NCBI GenBank assembly: GCA_030038115.1 | Contig: JASHPM010000527.1 | Span: forward strand, 1-39,023 | Source: Acidobacteriaceae bacterium | GTDB taxonomy: Bacteria > Acidobacteriota > Terriglobia > Terriglobales > Acidobacteriaceae | Length of the DNA: 39,023 nucleotides | Direction of reading: 5' to 3' | Shown: positions 16,732 through 26,078 of the stretch, piece by piece | Layout: every line of letters starts with the position of its first letter | How positions within the stretch are numbered: position 1 is the stretch's first letter | The notes under the pieces: model-generated | Told to the model about the DNA's origin: nothing | The model's input: the letters and a program-made list of their open reading frames with translations, nothing else | Database searches by the model: none | Program-made: the position numbers and the translations under genes

Positions 16732-17382
16732 ATGCGCGTCTATGCAGACATGCGATTTACGGTGGCGAGAGGGGTGGGTGCGTTTGCGGCCGCGCTGGCG
16801 GCGGTGTGCGGGCCGGGATTCGGGCAGACCGGCGCTGGGCAGCCAGGGCAACAACATACGCAGCCGCATCAGGCGCGGGGCGCGATCATTCCAATGCCCG
16901 AGGATCGAGCCGAGGATTCGTACGCGATTTATTCGTTGTTGATGCCGGGGCCGACGCTTGCCAGTTTGCCGGCAGAGCAGGGCTCGCCGTGGGCGATCGT
17001 TGAGGTAACGGTGAACGACGCCGAACGCAGCCCCCGGATTCCGCCCCAGGGGCAGTTGAAGCCGCCAACGGATAACCCAAAGGGGTTTGAGGAGGCGGTC
17101 GGCGATTACGAATCGAACCGGTACACACGAGTCCAGCTCAACAAGGACGGCTTTCACCTGACCCATCCGTTTGCGCTGGTGAACCCCGAGGGAGCGAAGA
17201 ACAGCGGCTATCCCGGCGTGACGTACTTCAGCGAAGTGTTCTTCGATGAGAAGCACGATGCGGCGCTGGTGTACCAGAGCGAGTGGTGCGCGAACCTGTG
17301 CTCGTCCGGAACGTGGATTTATCTGGAGAAGCACGGCGGTCAGTGGGTGCGGCGGTCGGGGATCGTGGTGCCGGGGGCATAG
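16732..17382 (+). CDS. Secreted hypothetical protein (216 aa)
   Basis: Signal-like N-terminus (GVGAFAAALAAVCGPGFGQ), coherent ORF; no family recognised. An internal start (MRFTVARG, 16750) is also possible. Confidence 0.7.
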   Translation: MRVYADMRFTVARGVGAFAAALAAVCGPGFGQTGAGQPGQQHTQPHQARGAIIPMPEDRAEDSYAIYSLLMPGPTLASLPAEQGSPWAIVEVTVNDAERSPRIPPQGQLKPPTDNPKGFEEAVGDYESNRYTRVQLNKDGFHLTHPFALVNPEGAKNSGYPGVTYFSEVFFDEKHDAALVYQSEWCANLCSSGTWIYLEKHGGQWVRRSGIVVPGA

Positions 17383-17390
17383 GGTGGGAG

Positions 17391-18266
17391 CTATTTGACT
17401 CGCGAGCGTTCACGCTGCAGTTCGCGCCAGAGTTCACTTTTGGAAACGCCGCGCTCGCGGGCGAGGCGCTTGAGGGCGTCCTTTTCGGCCAGACCCTCGG
17501 ATTTTTCCAGTTCCACGAGACGAGCTTGCAGGCTGGTTGCGGCCATCGCGGAATGGGCTGTGAGTGGTTGCGCGTCGATCAGCAGGACCATTTCGCCGCG
17601 AATGCCTTCGCGGGAATTGAGCTGTTTGTGAACGTCGCGGACCGTGCCGCGAAGGAATTCTTCATGCACTTTAGTCAGTTCGCGCGCGAGGACAACGCGG
17701 CAGGCCGGTCCCCAGACGGTCTCCATGTCGGATAGCGTATCGACGATGCGGTGCGGGGCTTCGTAGAGGATCAGCGTGGTCGGACGCGACAGTCCAGCCG
17801 CCAGGTCTTCGAGCGTGGTGCGGCGGGCACCGGATTTGGGCGGCAGAAACCCGATAAAGGAAAACTGTTCGGTGTTGAGGCCGGAGGCGACAAGAGCCGC
17901 GAGAACAGCGCTGGCTCCGGGGATGGGGTAGACGGGGATCCCGGCGGCGATGGCGGCCCCGGTGAGAAACATGCCTGGATCGGAGATGCCTGGAGTTCCC
18001 GCATCGGAGACGACGGCGATACGAGCGCCGATCTTCAGTTCTTCGATGATCTGGCGGCTGCGTTCCGCTTCATTGTGCTCGTGGCTGCTGATAACAGGAG
18101 TGGCGATACCGTAACGGTCGAGCAGCTTGCGGGTCTGGCGCGTGTCCTCGCAGGCGATGCGGTCGGCGGAACGCAGGACGCGCAGCGCGCGCAGGGTGAC
18201 GTCTTCGAGGTTTCCGATGGGCGTGGCGACGAGGTAGAGGCCGGGGGCGAGAGGCGAGTCATTCAC
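17391..18266 (-). CDS. rsmI: 16S rRNA (cytidine(1402)-2'-O)-methyltransferase
   Basis: GLYLVATPIGNLEDVTLRALRVLRSADRIACEDTRQTRKLLDRYGI and AVVSDAGTPGISDPG; GTG start. Confidence 0.96.
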   Translation of the reverse strand: MNDSPLAPGLYLVATPIGNLEDVTLRALRVLRSADRIACEDTRQTRKLLDRYGIATPVISSHEHNEAERSRQIIEELKIGARIAVVSDAGTPGISDPGMFLTGAAIAAGIPVYPIPGASAVLAALVASGLNTEQFSFIGFLPPKSGARRTTLEDLAAGLSRPTTLILYEAPHRIVDTLSDMETVWGPACRVVLARELTKVHEEFLRGTVRDVHKQLNSREGIRGEMVLLIDAQPLTAHSAMAATSLQARLVELEKSEGLAEKDALKRLARERGVSKSELWRELQRERSRVK

Positions 18267-18305
18267 GTTCGTTGTCGCTGCGCATCATTCACGTTCGTTG
18301 TCGCT
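18259..18305. repeat. Tandem 21-bp perfect repeat (period 26 bp) at a gene-gene junction
   Basis: tcattcacgttcgttgtcgct at 18259-18279 and again at 18285-18305. Confidence 0.95.
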
Positions 18306-19433
18306 CCGCTCGATGCGGCGATACTCCGCGAGCAGGCCCATGCTGCTGCTCAGGTTCTGCCAGGTCACGATGCCGACGATGCGGCCACTCTCGGCGACGG
18401 GAATCAGGGACAGGCGCCCGCTGCCGATGCGCCGAATCAGCGCGCCGAGCGAGTCGTCGGGCTGCGCGACCTGAAAGGCGCGCGACATGATGGCCTGGAT
18501 GTATCCGTTGCCGCCATGGCGGAGGGCCTGGATGATGCCCTGGCGGGAGACGACGCCGACCAGGGCCGCGCCGCGCACCACGGGGAAGTCATCCTGGAGG
18601 CTGTGGATGGCCTTGTAGAGGGCGTCGGAGAGCGTGTCCGACGGCGAGAGCGTATCGAAATCGGTGAGCATGACGTCGCGCATGCGGACGGTTTCGACGA
18701 CGGACTGAAAGAGCACGCCCTGGTCTTCGAGCTGGGCGCCGATGAAGACGAAGAATCCACCCATGATGAGCCACGGGCTGATGGCGGCGGCGAGATGGGT
18801 GTTGGGGATGGCCAGCAACGCGAGGCCGGCGACGACGGCGCCGATGCCGAGCATCTGGCCGAGGCCGGAAGCGGCGCGGGTGGCCTGGGCCACGCCCCTC
18901 GTCCGGGAGAATCCACTGCGCATCAGCCGTCCGGCATCGAGCGGATACGCCGGAATGAAGTTGATGAGCGCGAGCGCCACGTTGAGCCACACTGTAGAAC
19001 GCATCAGATGCGCCGACGTGACCACGGGTAACCGAAGAAGCGGGACCTGAGACGTGGCTCCTTTGATCAGGGCGGCCATGAGGAGGGCGAAGGCAAGGTT
19101 GGAGATTGGTCCGGCGACCGTCAGAGCCCACTGCGTGGAACCCTCGACGGCGCGCTCGGCCATTTCCGGGCTGGAATACGAGAACAGGCCTCCGATGGGA
19201 AGCAAAAGGATGCTGCGAACCGCGAGCCCATGCCAGGCCGCGGTGATGGCGCGCGCGGCTTCGCGCCCCAGCACGGCGCCGAAGAGCAGGAACCACAGCA
19301 GGACACCGCGCCAGGCGGAGATACCGGAGAAATCCGTGGTGAGAACGCAGAAGAGAAGCAGCAGGAGGAAGAAATAGTGGATGCGGATGTGCACTCCGAA
19401 CCAGCGTCCAAGCGGCAATGACCAGGCGCGCAT
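18285..19433 (-). CDS. Site-2-protease (M50)-like membrane protein with CBS domain pair; catalytic HExxH replaced
   Basis: WFGVHIRIHYFFLLLLLF, GAVLGREAARAITAAWHGLAVRSILLLPIGGLF, LALINFIPAYPLDAGRLMR, then two CBS-like units (MRDVMLTDFDTLSPSDTLSDAL..., MSRAFQVAQPDDSLGALIRRI...). Start at 19433 rather than 19538. Confidence 0.88.
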   Translation of the reverse strand: MRAWSLPLGRWFGVHIRIHYFFLLLLLFCVLTTDFSGISAWRGVLLWFLLFGAVLGREAARAITAAWHGLAVRSILLLPIGGLFSYSSPEMAERAVEGSTQWALTVAGPISNLAFALLMAALIKGATSQVPLLRLPVVTSAHLMRSTVWLNVALALINFIPAYPLDAGRLMRSGFSRTRGVAQATRAASGLGQMLGIGAVVAGLALLAIPNTHLAAAISPWLIMGGFFVFIGAQLEDQGVLFQSVVETVRMRDVMLTDFDTLSPSDTLSDALYKAIHSLQDDFPVVRGAALVGVVSRQGIIQALRHGGNGYIQAIMSRAFQVAQPDDSLGALIRRIGSGRLSLIPVAESGRIVGIVTWQNLSSSMGLLAEYRRIERSDNERE

Positions 19434-19496
19434 CTCGTTCTCCCGCTTCCTTGCCGTTATTGTAGAGGGTCGGCGGTTTTTTCCAGGGAGAAACCG

Positions 19497-20063
19497 ATGC
19501 GGGTGATTGCCGGGGAGTATCGGTCGCGGGTTTTGCACGCACCGCGGGGCCTCGATACGCGTCCCACCAGCGATCGCCTGCGGGAAACGCTGTTCAACGT
19601 GCTGGCGCCGCGGGTTAAGGGGGCAGTATTCCTGGATCTTTATGCCGGATCGGGGGCCGTGGGCATTGAGGCACTCAGTCGCGGCGCGCGTGAGGCAATT
19701 TTTGTCGAGCAGGCAGAAACGGCAAACCGCGCTATTCGGGGCAACCTGGCTTCACTCGGCATCAGGGGGAATTACGCGCTGGAACCGCGCAGCGTAACGG
19801 CCGGGCTGAGGCGGCTGGCAGAGGCGGGCCGCCAGGCGGACCTGGTGTTTCTGGATCCGCCGTATACGCAGGCTGACGAGTATGCGGCCGCGCTCAATTT
19901 GCTGGGAGGCGAGTGCAGCAGCGTTTTGGCGCCGGGGGCCCTGGTGATCGCCGAGCACGAGAAGCGGCGCGAGCTGGACGAGCGATATGGAAGGCTGGCG
20001 CGCTATCGGGTTTTGAAGCAGGGCGACGCGGCGATCAGTTTTTACCGGACAGAGCCGGATTGA
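19497..20063 (+). CDS. rsmD: 16S rRNA (guanine(966)-N2)-methyltransferase
   Basis: MRVIAGEYRSRVLHAPRGLDTRPTSDRLRETLFNVL, FLDLYAGSGAVGIEALSRGA, LVFLDPPYTQ. Confidence 0.96.
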   Translation: MRVIAGEYRSRVLHAPRGLDTRPTSDRLRETLFNVLAPRVKGAVFLDLYAGSGAVGIEALSRGAREAIFVEQAETANRAIRGNLASLGIRGNYALEPRSVTAGLRRLAEAGRQADLVFLDPPYTQADEYAAALNLLGGECSSVLAPGALVIAEHEKRRELDERYGRLARYRVLKQGDAAISFYRTEPD

Positions 20064-20644
20064 GGGCCGGAGCGCCGTCCCGTGCGCAGATCGACGGTGA
20101 AGGGGACTTCGCGGTCGGTGAGGAGGTCCCAGCCGACCCCAAACAGTTCATCGCCGCGGATCTCCATGATGCGCAGGCCCTCGGAGGAGAGGCGCGGCGT
20201 TTGCCACGCCTCCCCGGTTGGTCCCCACGCCATCAATGCATGATGACTGGCGAAGAGCAGCAGATTGTGATCGAGCAGCGGGTGGACTCCCAGGAGCGGA
20301 CGAAAGGCGATATGGGTGTACTGCGTTGGATCCAGGGTGTTCACCATGTAGGCATAGCCGCCGGCGACGGCGCAGAGTTCTTCGGGAGCGGGGCAACTCC
20401 ATAAGCCCGTCGGCGCGGCTGGATCGGCGAAGCCCAGGGCAAATGTCGCGAGAAATTTCTCGGACTTCCCCGCGGGTTGGACCATGATTTCGAGGGCGCC
20501 GCGCTCCACTTCCTCCGCTTCGCGAGGATAGGTGTAGCAGCGCGAAGGCTTGATAAGCGGCCTCCTGGGCAGGATGTCGGCTTCCCAGGAATGGAGGAAG
20601 GCAAAGTCGACGGTCACTGATCGGGATGGAAATTCAGGATCCAT
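20042..20644 (-). CDS. Conserved hypothetical protein (about 200 aa)
   Basis: Coherent ORF; start placed at 20644 (MDPEFPSRSVTVDF) because the track's upstream extension overlaps the phosphatase gene. Confidence 0.65.
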   Translation of the reverse strand: MDPEFPSRSVTVDFAFLHSWEADILPRRPLIKPSRCYTYPREAEEVERGALEIMVQPAGKSEKFLATFALGFADPAAPTGLWSCPAPEELCAVAGGYAYMVNTLDPTQYTHIAFRPLLGVHPLLDHNLLLFASHHALMAWGPTGEAWQTPRLSSEGLRIMEIRGDELFGVGWDLLTDREVPFTVDLRTGRRSGPQSGSVR

Positions 20645-21102
20645 TCGAGCTGTTCGGGTGTATCCGGGACCGTGAAGCCACGAGCGCGTTCGATCAGTCG
20701 CAGCGCCTGGATTGCGTCCCAGCCGAGTGCGATCATCACCGAGGCGATCAGGACGGTGGACCGGCCGATGCAGCCGCGACAATGCGCGCCGACACTCCTG
20801 CCTGTTCGCACCTGATCCCGCAACTCAGCCACTAATCGCCGAAAGGAGGCGATGTCGGAAGGCGTACATCGGTCCGGAATCGGGTAGGAGAAGAACTTCA
20901 TTCCCAGCTGCGCGGCGGTTGTGCCTTCATCGGTGAGGCCCAGCTCTTCGTTGTCTTCCTGGGTGAGCAGCGACACGAGCGTATCGATGCCTGCGTCTCT
21001 GACCATTTCGAGATCGGCCTGCAGCCCATCGCTGCCGCGAGGACGCAGAACGATCGCCAGTCGCGAGGGGTCAGCCTCCCCGATCCAAAGAACAGTCTTC
21101 AT
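20614..21102 (-). CDS. Dual-specificity / tyrosine phosphatase family protein
   Basis: VGAHCRGCIGRSTVLIA: HC-x5-R-(S/T) P-loop signature. Confidence 0.85.
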   Translation of the reverse strand: MKTVLWIGEADPSRLAIVLRPRGSDGLQADLEMVRDAGIDTLVSLLTQEDNEELGLTDEGTTAAQLGMKFFSYPIPDRCTPSDIASFRRLVAELRDQVRTGRSVGAHCRGCIGRSTVLIASVMIALGWDAIQALRLIERARGFTVPDTPEQLEWILNFHPDQ

Positions 21103-22622
21103 TTGCCGCTGCTCATGAATTGTTCGATGCGCTCGCGGATACTCAGAACATGAACCGGAAGATCGAGGCGGCTGCCCTCTTCAACAACAGGGATAAACTT
21201 GTCGAACTCGGGGCCGGAGTGGGCGCCGGTGAGCGCGATGCGCACCGGATGGAAGAGATCTTTGCCGCTGGCGCCGGTTTCGGCCCTGATTTCGTTCATC
21301 CACGTCCTGAACTGCTCCGGGGCGACCGGGCCCGCGTGTGCGGCGACGCGCGCGGAAAAGGTGGCAAGGACCTTTTGCGATGTTTCGGTGGCCAGGATTG
21401 CGGCGTTCTCTTCGCTGGCGCGTGCAGCGGTGGGGCTGAAGCGAAAGACCAAAGCAGCTTTTACGGGTAACTCATCGAGCTGGTTGACCGCGGGCAGGAA
21501 AAGAGCCAGAAGCTTGCCGAACCACGCTTCGACCGCGGCTGTGGTGACCTGCCACTTGCCGTCGTGCGGCGGGAGCAGGCCCGCGCCGGCAAAGTGCGAC
21601 CAGGCGAGTTCGGCGACGCGCTCGGGGTCGGCGGCTTTGAGGTAATGGCGGTTGAGCCAGTGCAGCTTTTCCCAGTCGAAGACCGCAGGTGAAGCGGTGA
21701 CCCGCTCAATGCGGAATTCGCCGACCAGCTCCTCGAGCGAGAAAATCTCGCGCGTGCCGCCCTCCGCGCCCCAGCCCAGCAGCGCGAGGTAGTTGACCAG
21801 CGCTTCGGGCAGGATGCCCATGGCGCGAAAGCTGGCCACGGAGGTTGCGCCGTGGCGTTTGGAAAGCCGCTCGCGATCGCTGCCCAGAATCATGGACAAG
21901 TGCGCGAACTCCGGCGGCTTCCAGCCGAAGGCTTCATAAATCGCCACCTGTTTCGGCGTGTTGGAGATGTGATCGTCGCCGCGGATGACGTGCGTGATCT
22001 CCATGAGCGCGTCGTCGAGTGTGACGACGTAGTTGTAGACCGGCATGCCGGTGGAACGGACGAGGATCGGGTCGCTGACCGTTTCGTTGGGAAACTCGAC
22101 CGTGCCGCGGACCAGGTCGTGGAAGCGCAGCGGGTGATCGGGGATGCGCAGGCGCACGGCGAAAGGCTCCCCGCGGGCAGCGCGCGCGGCGGAGTCAGTG
22201 GCTGCGATATTGCGGCAGCGACCGGAATAGACCTGGGGTTTATGGGCCGCGGCGGCGACGCGACGCTCCCCCTCCAGTTCCTCCGCAGTGCAGAAACAAC
22301 GGTAAGCTTTGCCCTCGGCGAGCAGGCGATCGGTGTGCTCACGATAGATGCCGAGCCGCTCCGACTGCCGATACGGCGCGTGCGGACCCTCGACGCCAGG
22401 ACCCTCGTCCCAGTCGAGGCCCAGCCACAGCAGATCCTCCATCAGCTGGGTTTCGTGGCGCAACTCGCTGCGGTCGAGGTCGGTATCTTCGATGCGGAGC
22501 AGGAACGCTCCGCCGGTGTGGCGGGCGAAGAGCCAGTTGTAAAGAGCCGTGCGCGCATTCCCCACATGGAGGAATCCTGTGGGCGAAGGCGCGAAGCGGA
22601 CGCGGGGTGGGTCAGGAGGCAT
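21099..22622 (-). CDS. gltX: Glutamate--tRNA ligase
   Basis: VRFAPSPTGFLHVGNARTALYNWLFAR, LLRIEDTDLDRS, DRERLSKRHGATSV (KMSKS-like). Confidence 0.95.
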   Translation of the reverse strand: MPPDPPRVRFAPSPTGFLHVGNARTALYNWLFARHTGGAFLLRIEDTDLDRSELRHETQLMEDLLWLGLDWDEGPGVEGPHAPYRQSERLGIYREHTDRLLAEGKAYRCFCTAEELEGERRVAAAAHKPQVYSGRCRNIAATDSAARAARGEPFAVRLRIPDHPLRFHDLVRGTVEFPNETVSDPILVRSTGMPVYNYVVTLDDALMEITHVIRGDDHISNTPKQVAIYEAFGWKPPEFAHLSMILGSDRERLSKRHGATSVASFRAMGILPEALVNYLALLGWGAEGGTREIFSLEELVGEFRIERVTASPAVFDWEKLHWLNRHYLKAADPERVAELAWSHFAGAGLLPPHDGKWQVTTAAVEAWFGKLLALFLPAVNQLDELPVKAALVFRFSPTAARASEENAAILATETSQKVLATFSARVAAHAGPVAPEQFRTWMNEIRAETGASGKDLFHPVRIALTGAHSGPEFDKFIPVVEEGSRLDLPVHVLSIRERIEQFMSSGK

Positions 22623-22726
22623 GGCCGGAATCAACTTCGATCTTATGGAAGCAACGGGTGCGGGACAACTTTTCCTGCGAACAGGAACTAGAATGAGGGG
22701 TTCTTTAGAAGTTAACGGGAGGCTTT

Positions 22727-25000
22727 ATGTCTCTCCGCCAGGGTTTGCGATCAGGCTCTGTGCAGGTGTGTCAATCTTCTGTGAAGAAGGTATCGGCCTC
22801 GATCCTTCTTTCTTTGCCGTTGGCCGCAATTCTGGCCGCATGCGGCGGTTCCTCGACGCCCACGCAAACAACCACACCAGTTTCTCCTCCCACTTCGGGA
22901 ACTGCGGATGAGCGCGCCGATGCTGTGCTGGCGCAGATGACCCAGGCGCAGAAACTGCAAATGGTGGCCGGGGGCGTGGCCAGCGATCCCAACCTCAATT
23001 ACGCTTTTCCACGCGGCGCGGGTGGATGGATTCCGGGGATCGCGCAGCTCAGCATTCCTGCGTTGTATTTCGCCGATGGCAGCGTGGGCGTGGCATACAG
23101 CGTGGGGCCAGCGACCGCGTTGCCGTCTTCGATTGCGAGCGCCGCGGGATGGGATACGAATGCGGCTGTGCAATACGGCACGGTGATCGGAACGGAGCTG
23201 AGCGACTACGGAATCAACGTTAACCTTGGCGGCAACACGAATCTGATTGGACGCGAGCCGCGCGACGGCCGGACCTTCGAGACCAAGGGCGAGGACCCGA
23301 TTCTGGCCGGGAAGATTGCAGCCGCTCATCTGGAAGGCGTGCAGGCGCAGCATGTGATCGCCGACATGAAGCACTACGCGTATAACGACCAGGAAACGGG
23401 GCGCACCACGGCGAACGCGATCATCGACGAGCGCGGTGGGCGCGAGAGCGATTTGCTGGCTTTCGAAATTGGAGTGAAAGACTCGAACGTGCAGTCGGTG
23501 ATGTGCTCCTACAATCTGACCGGCGGCACGTACAACTGCGAGAACTCGCATCTGCTCACCGACGTTCTGAAGAACGGCTGGGGTTTTTCCGGTTTCGTGA
23601 TGTCGGACTGGCTTGCGACCCACAGCACGGTGAATGCCGCCAATGCAGGCCTGGATCAGGAACAGCCGGACCAGGAATATTTCGGATCGCTGGGAACGGT
23701 GATTCAGGACGGACTGGTGCCGCAGTCGCGGCTCGATAACATGGTGCACCGCATCCTGCGCGCCATGTTTCAGGTTGGCCTCTTCGATTATCCGCAGACG
23801 ATTCAGCCGATTCCCGCGGCGGCCGATGCGGCCATCGCGCAGCAGGTGGAAGAGAATGGCGCGGTGCTGCTGAAGAATGCCAACGGGCAGCTTCCGCTGA
23901 ACGCCGGAGTGCAGTCCATTGCCGTCATTGGATCGCATGCCGACGTGGCCGTCCTGTCTGGCGGAGGTTCCGCGCAGGTGCAACCCGTCGGCGGACCGGC
24001 GCTGCCCAGCGTCTATCCGTGTCCGCCGTGCTGGTCGCAGGTAGTGTGGGATCCGTCGTCGCCGCTGAAGGCGATCCAGGCAATGGCGCCGGGAGCGAAT
24101 GTGCAGTTTGCGGATGGGAGCAACCCGACGGCCGCGGCGTCGCTGGCCGCGTCGTCACAAGTGGCGATCGTCTTTGTGAGCCAGTGGGAGAGCGAAGGGA
24201 TGGATCTGCCCAGCCTCAATCTCACCGACCTCACGGATGCCACGCCCATCGATCAGGATGCGCTGGTGAGCGCAGTGGCGGCGGCCAATCCTCATACGAT
24301 TGTCGTGATCGAGAGCGGCGGAGCGGTGGTGATGCCGTGGCTCGGCCAGGTGAGCGCCGTGCTGGAAGCGTGGTACCCAGGGCAGAACGGGGGGCCGGCG
24401 ATCGCCGATCTGCTCTTTGGGAAGGCAAATCCCTCAGGCAAGCTGCCGATCACATTTCCGGCGAGCGTCGCGCAGCTGCCGCGGCCGACGATTCCGACGC
24501 CACCGGACAGCACCACACCCTTTGCGGTGAATTATTTCGAGGGCTTCAATGTGGGATACAAATGGTATGACTCGCAGGGTCTGACGCCGCTTTTCCCGTT
24601 CGGGTTCGGGCTGTCGTATACGACGTTTTCGCTGACGAATCCAGCGTTGGTGAACAATCTGTCCTCCACGAGCGACCCCAATATTCAGGTGACGGTTACG
24701 GTTGCAAATACGGGTGCTGTTGCCGGCGCCGAAGTCGCCCAGGTTTATCTGGGATTGCCTGCCAGCACCGATGAGCCTCCGCATCGCCTGGTGGGATGGC
24801 AAAAGGTTATGCTGCAACCCGGCGCTTCGCAGGCGATCACCATTGAAGTGGATGAGAATGACTCATCGCACCCGTTGTCGTACTGGGACGAAACGTCGGG
24901 CGCGTGGACGCTGGCGCCGGGTCAGTACACCGTGTATCTCGGCGATTCATCGAGCGCGGCGAGTCTGACTACTGTGGGTACGTTTACGGTCGGGTCCTGA
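22727..25000 (+). CDS. Glycoside hydrolase family 3 lipoprotein (beta-glucosidase-like)
   Basis: Lipobox LAAILAAC; NGWGFSGFVMSDW nucleophile region; PFGFGLSYTTFSL; C-terminal Fn3-like domain. Confidence 0.93.
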   Translation: MSLRQGLRSGSVQVCQSSVKKVSASILLSLPLAAILAACGGSSTPTQTTTPVSPPTSGTADERADAVLAQMTQAQKLQMVAGGVASDPNLNYAFPRGAGGWIPGIAQLSIPALYFADGSVGVAYSVGPATALPSSIASAAGWDTNAAVQYGTVIGTELSDYGINVNLGGNTNLIGREPRDGRTFETKGEDPILAGKIAAAHLEGVQAQHVIADMKHYAYNDQETGRTTANAIIDERGGRESDLLAFEIGVKDSNVQSVMCSYNLTGGTYNCENSHLLTDVLKNGWGFSGFVMSDWLATHSTVNAANAGLDQEQPDQEYFGSLGTVIQDGLVPQSRLDNMVHRILRAMFQVGLFDYPQTIQPIPAAADAAIAQQVEENGAVLLKNANGQLPLNAGVQSIAVIGSHADVAVLSGGGSAQVQPVGGPALPSVYPCPPCWSQVVWDPSSPLKAIQAMAPGANVQFADGSNPTAAASLAASSQVAIVFVSQWESEGMDLPSLNLTDLTDATPIDQDALVSAVAAANPHTIVVIESGGAVVMPWLGQVSAVLEAWYPGQNGGPAIADLLFGKANPSGKLPITFPASVAQLPRPTIPTPPDSTTPFAVNYFEGFNVGYKWYDSQGLTPLFPFGFGLSYTTFSLTNPALVNNLSSTSDPNIQVTVTVANTGAVAGAEVAQVYLGLPASTDEPPHRLVGWQKVMLQPGASQAITIEVDENDSSHPLSYWDETSGAWTLAPGQYTVYLGDSSSAASLTTVGTFTVGS

Positions 25001-25024
25001 TGTCACGGACGGGTGCGGCGATCC

Positions 25025-26059
25025 TCAGGAGGCCATGCCCAGCCCCACAAGATTTGCCGCGGCGATGATGACGAGCATCCCTGTCCACAGCAGGCGCACG
25101 GGCCGGCCACTCGCGCCACGCCACTCACCCAGAGCGAGCCCGACGATCCCGCCGAAGAGGACGTAGCCGCTCATGTGCAGCATCCAGTTGACGAAGCTCA
25201 GGTGCACGGGAATATTTGCCGCGCCCCAGGCGTAGAAGAAGAACTGGAGATACCACATGATTCCGCCCGAGGCCGCCATGCAGCTATTCAGCAACAGAGT
25301 CGGTTTCGTCTGCGACCAGTCGCGGCGCAGGGAGATGTCTTTGCGGTACGCGAGGCGTGTGAAGCAGTAGCCGAAATTCACGAGCGCTCCGCCGCCCATG
25401 ATGATGACGTAGCTGGGCAACGCCGCGTAGAGCGGTTTGACGCCGGCCTGCTGCGCGGCTGCGGCGATGGGCCGCGCGGCGTCGATGGCGAAGGACATGC
25501 CCGACGAGAAAATGCCGCACATAATGGCGAGCAGGAGACCTTTGCTGAGATTGAACTCCTCGGTTCGCACGCCGAGACGCTGCTCTTTCTGGTGGCCGGC
25601 CCAGGAGACAATCGCGATGCCGACAAGAGCCAGCAGAATGCCGGACATGGTGAAGAGGCCGCTGCGGCTGGTGAACAGATACACGAGCTGTCCATGCATG
25701 ATCGGCGGAACCAGGGTGCCGACCACCAGCGTGACGCCGATGGCCACGCCGATGCCGAGTGACATGCCGAGATAGCGCATGGTAAGGCCGTAGTTCACAT
25801 TGCCAATGCCCCACATGCAGCCGAAAAGGAAAGTTTTGGCCAGAACGCCGGTGGCGATGCCCCCGTAAAACCCATGAAAATCCGGAAGCAGAACGAGGCT
25901 GACGATGAACGGCAGCAAAACCCAGGAGAAGACGCCAGCCACAGCCCAGGTCGTTTCCCACGACCATTTCTTCACCTTTTCGATGGGCGCGTAAAAGGAC
26001 GCAGCGGAGGCGGCGCCGATCATGTGCCATCCGATTCCACCAAGAATGGCAGACGACAT
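25025..26059 (-). CDS. rhaT: L-rhamnose-proton symporter
   Basis: Multi-TM protein, [50 protein letters not shown], matching RhaT style; first of a contiguous rha set. Confidence 0.93.
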   Translation of the reverse strand: MSSAILGGIGWHMIGAASAASFYAPIEKVKKWSWETTWAVAGVFSWVLLPFIVSLVLLPDFHGFYGGIATGVLAKTFLFGCMWGIGNVNYGLTMRYLGMSLGIGVAIGVTLVVGTLVPPIMHGQLVYLFTSRSGLFTMSGILLALVGIAIVSWAGHQKEQRLGVRTEEFNLSKGLLLAIMCGIFSSGMSFAIDAARPIAAAAQQAGVKPLYAALPSYVIIMGGGALVNFGYCFTRLAYRKDISLRRDWSQTKPTLLLNSCMAASGGIMWYLQFFFYAWGAANIPVHLSFVNWMLHMSGYVLFGGIVGLALGEWRGASGRPVRLLWTGMLVIIAAANLVGLGMAS

Positions 26060-26078
26060 GCCAATTCCTTTCCGTGAC

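Noticed and set aside
20042-20063. 22-bp convergent overlap of rsmD and the downstream hypothetical
   Set aside because: Short 3' overlaps are common in compact genomes; nothing suggests function.
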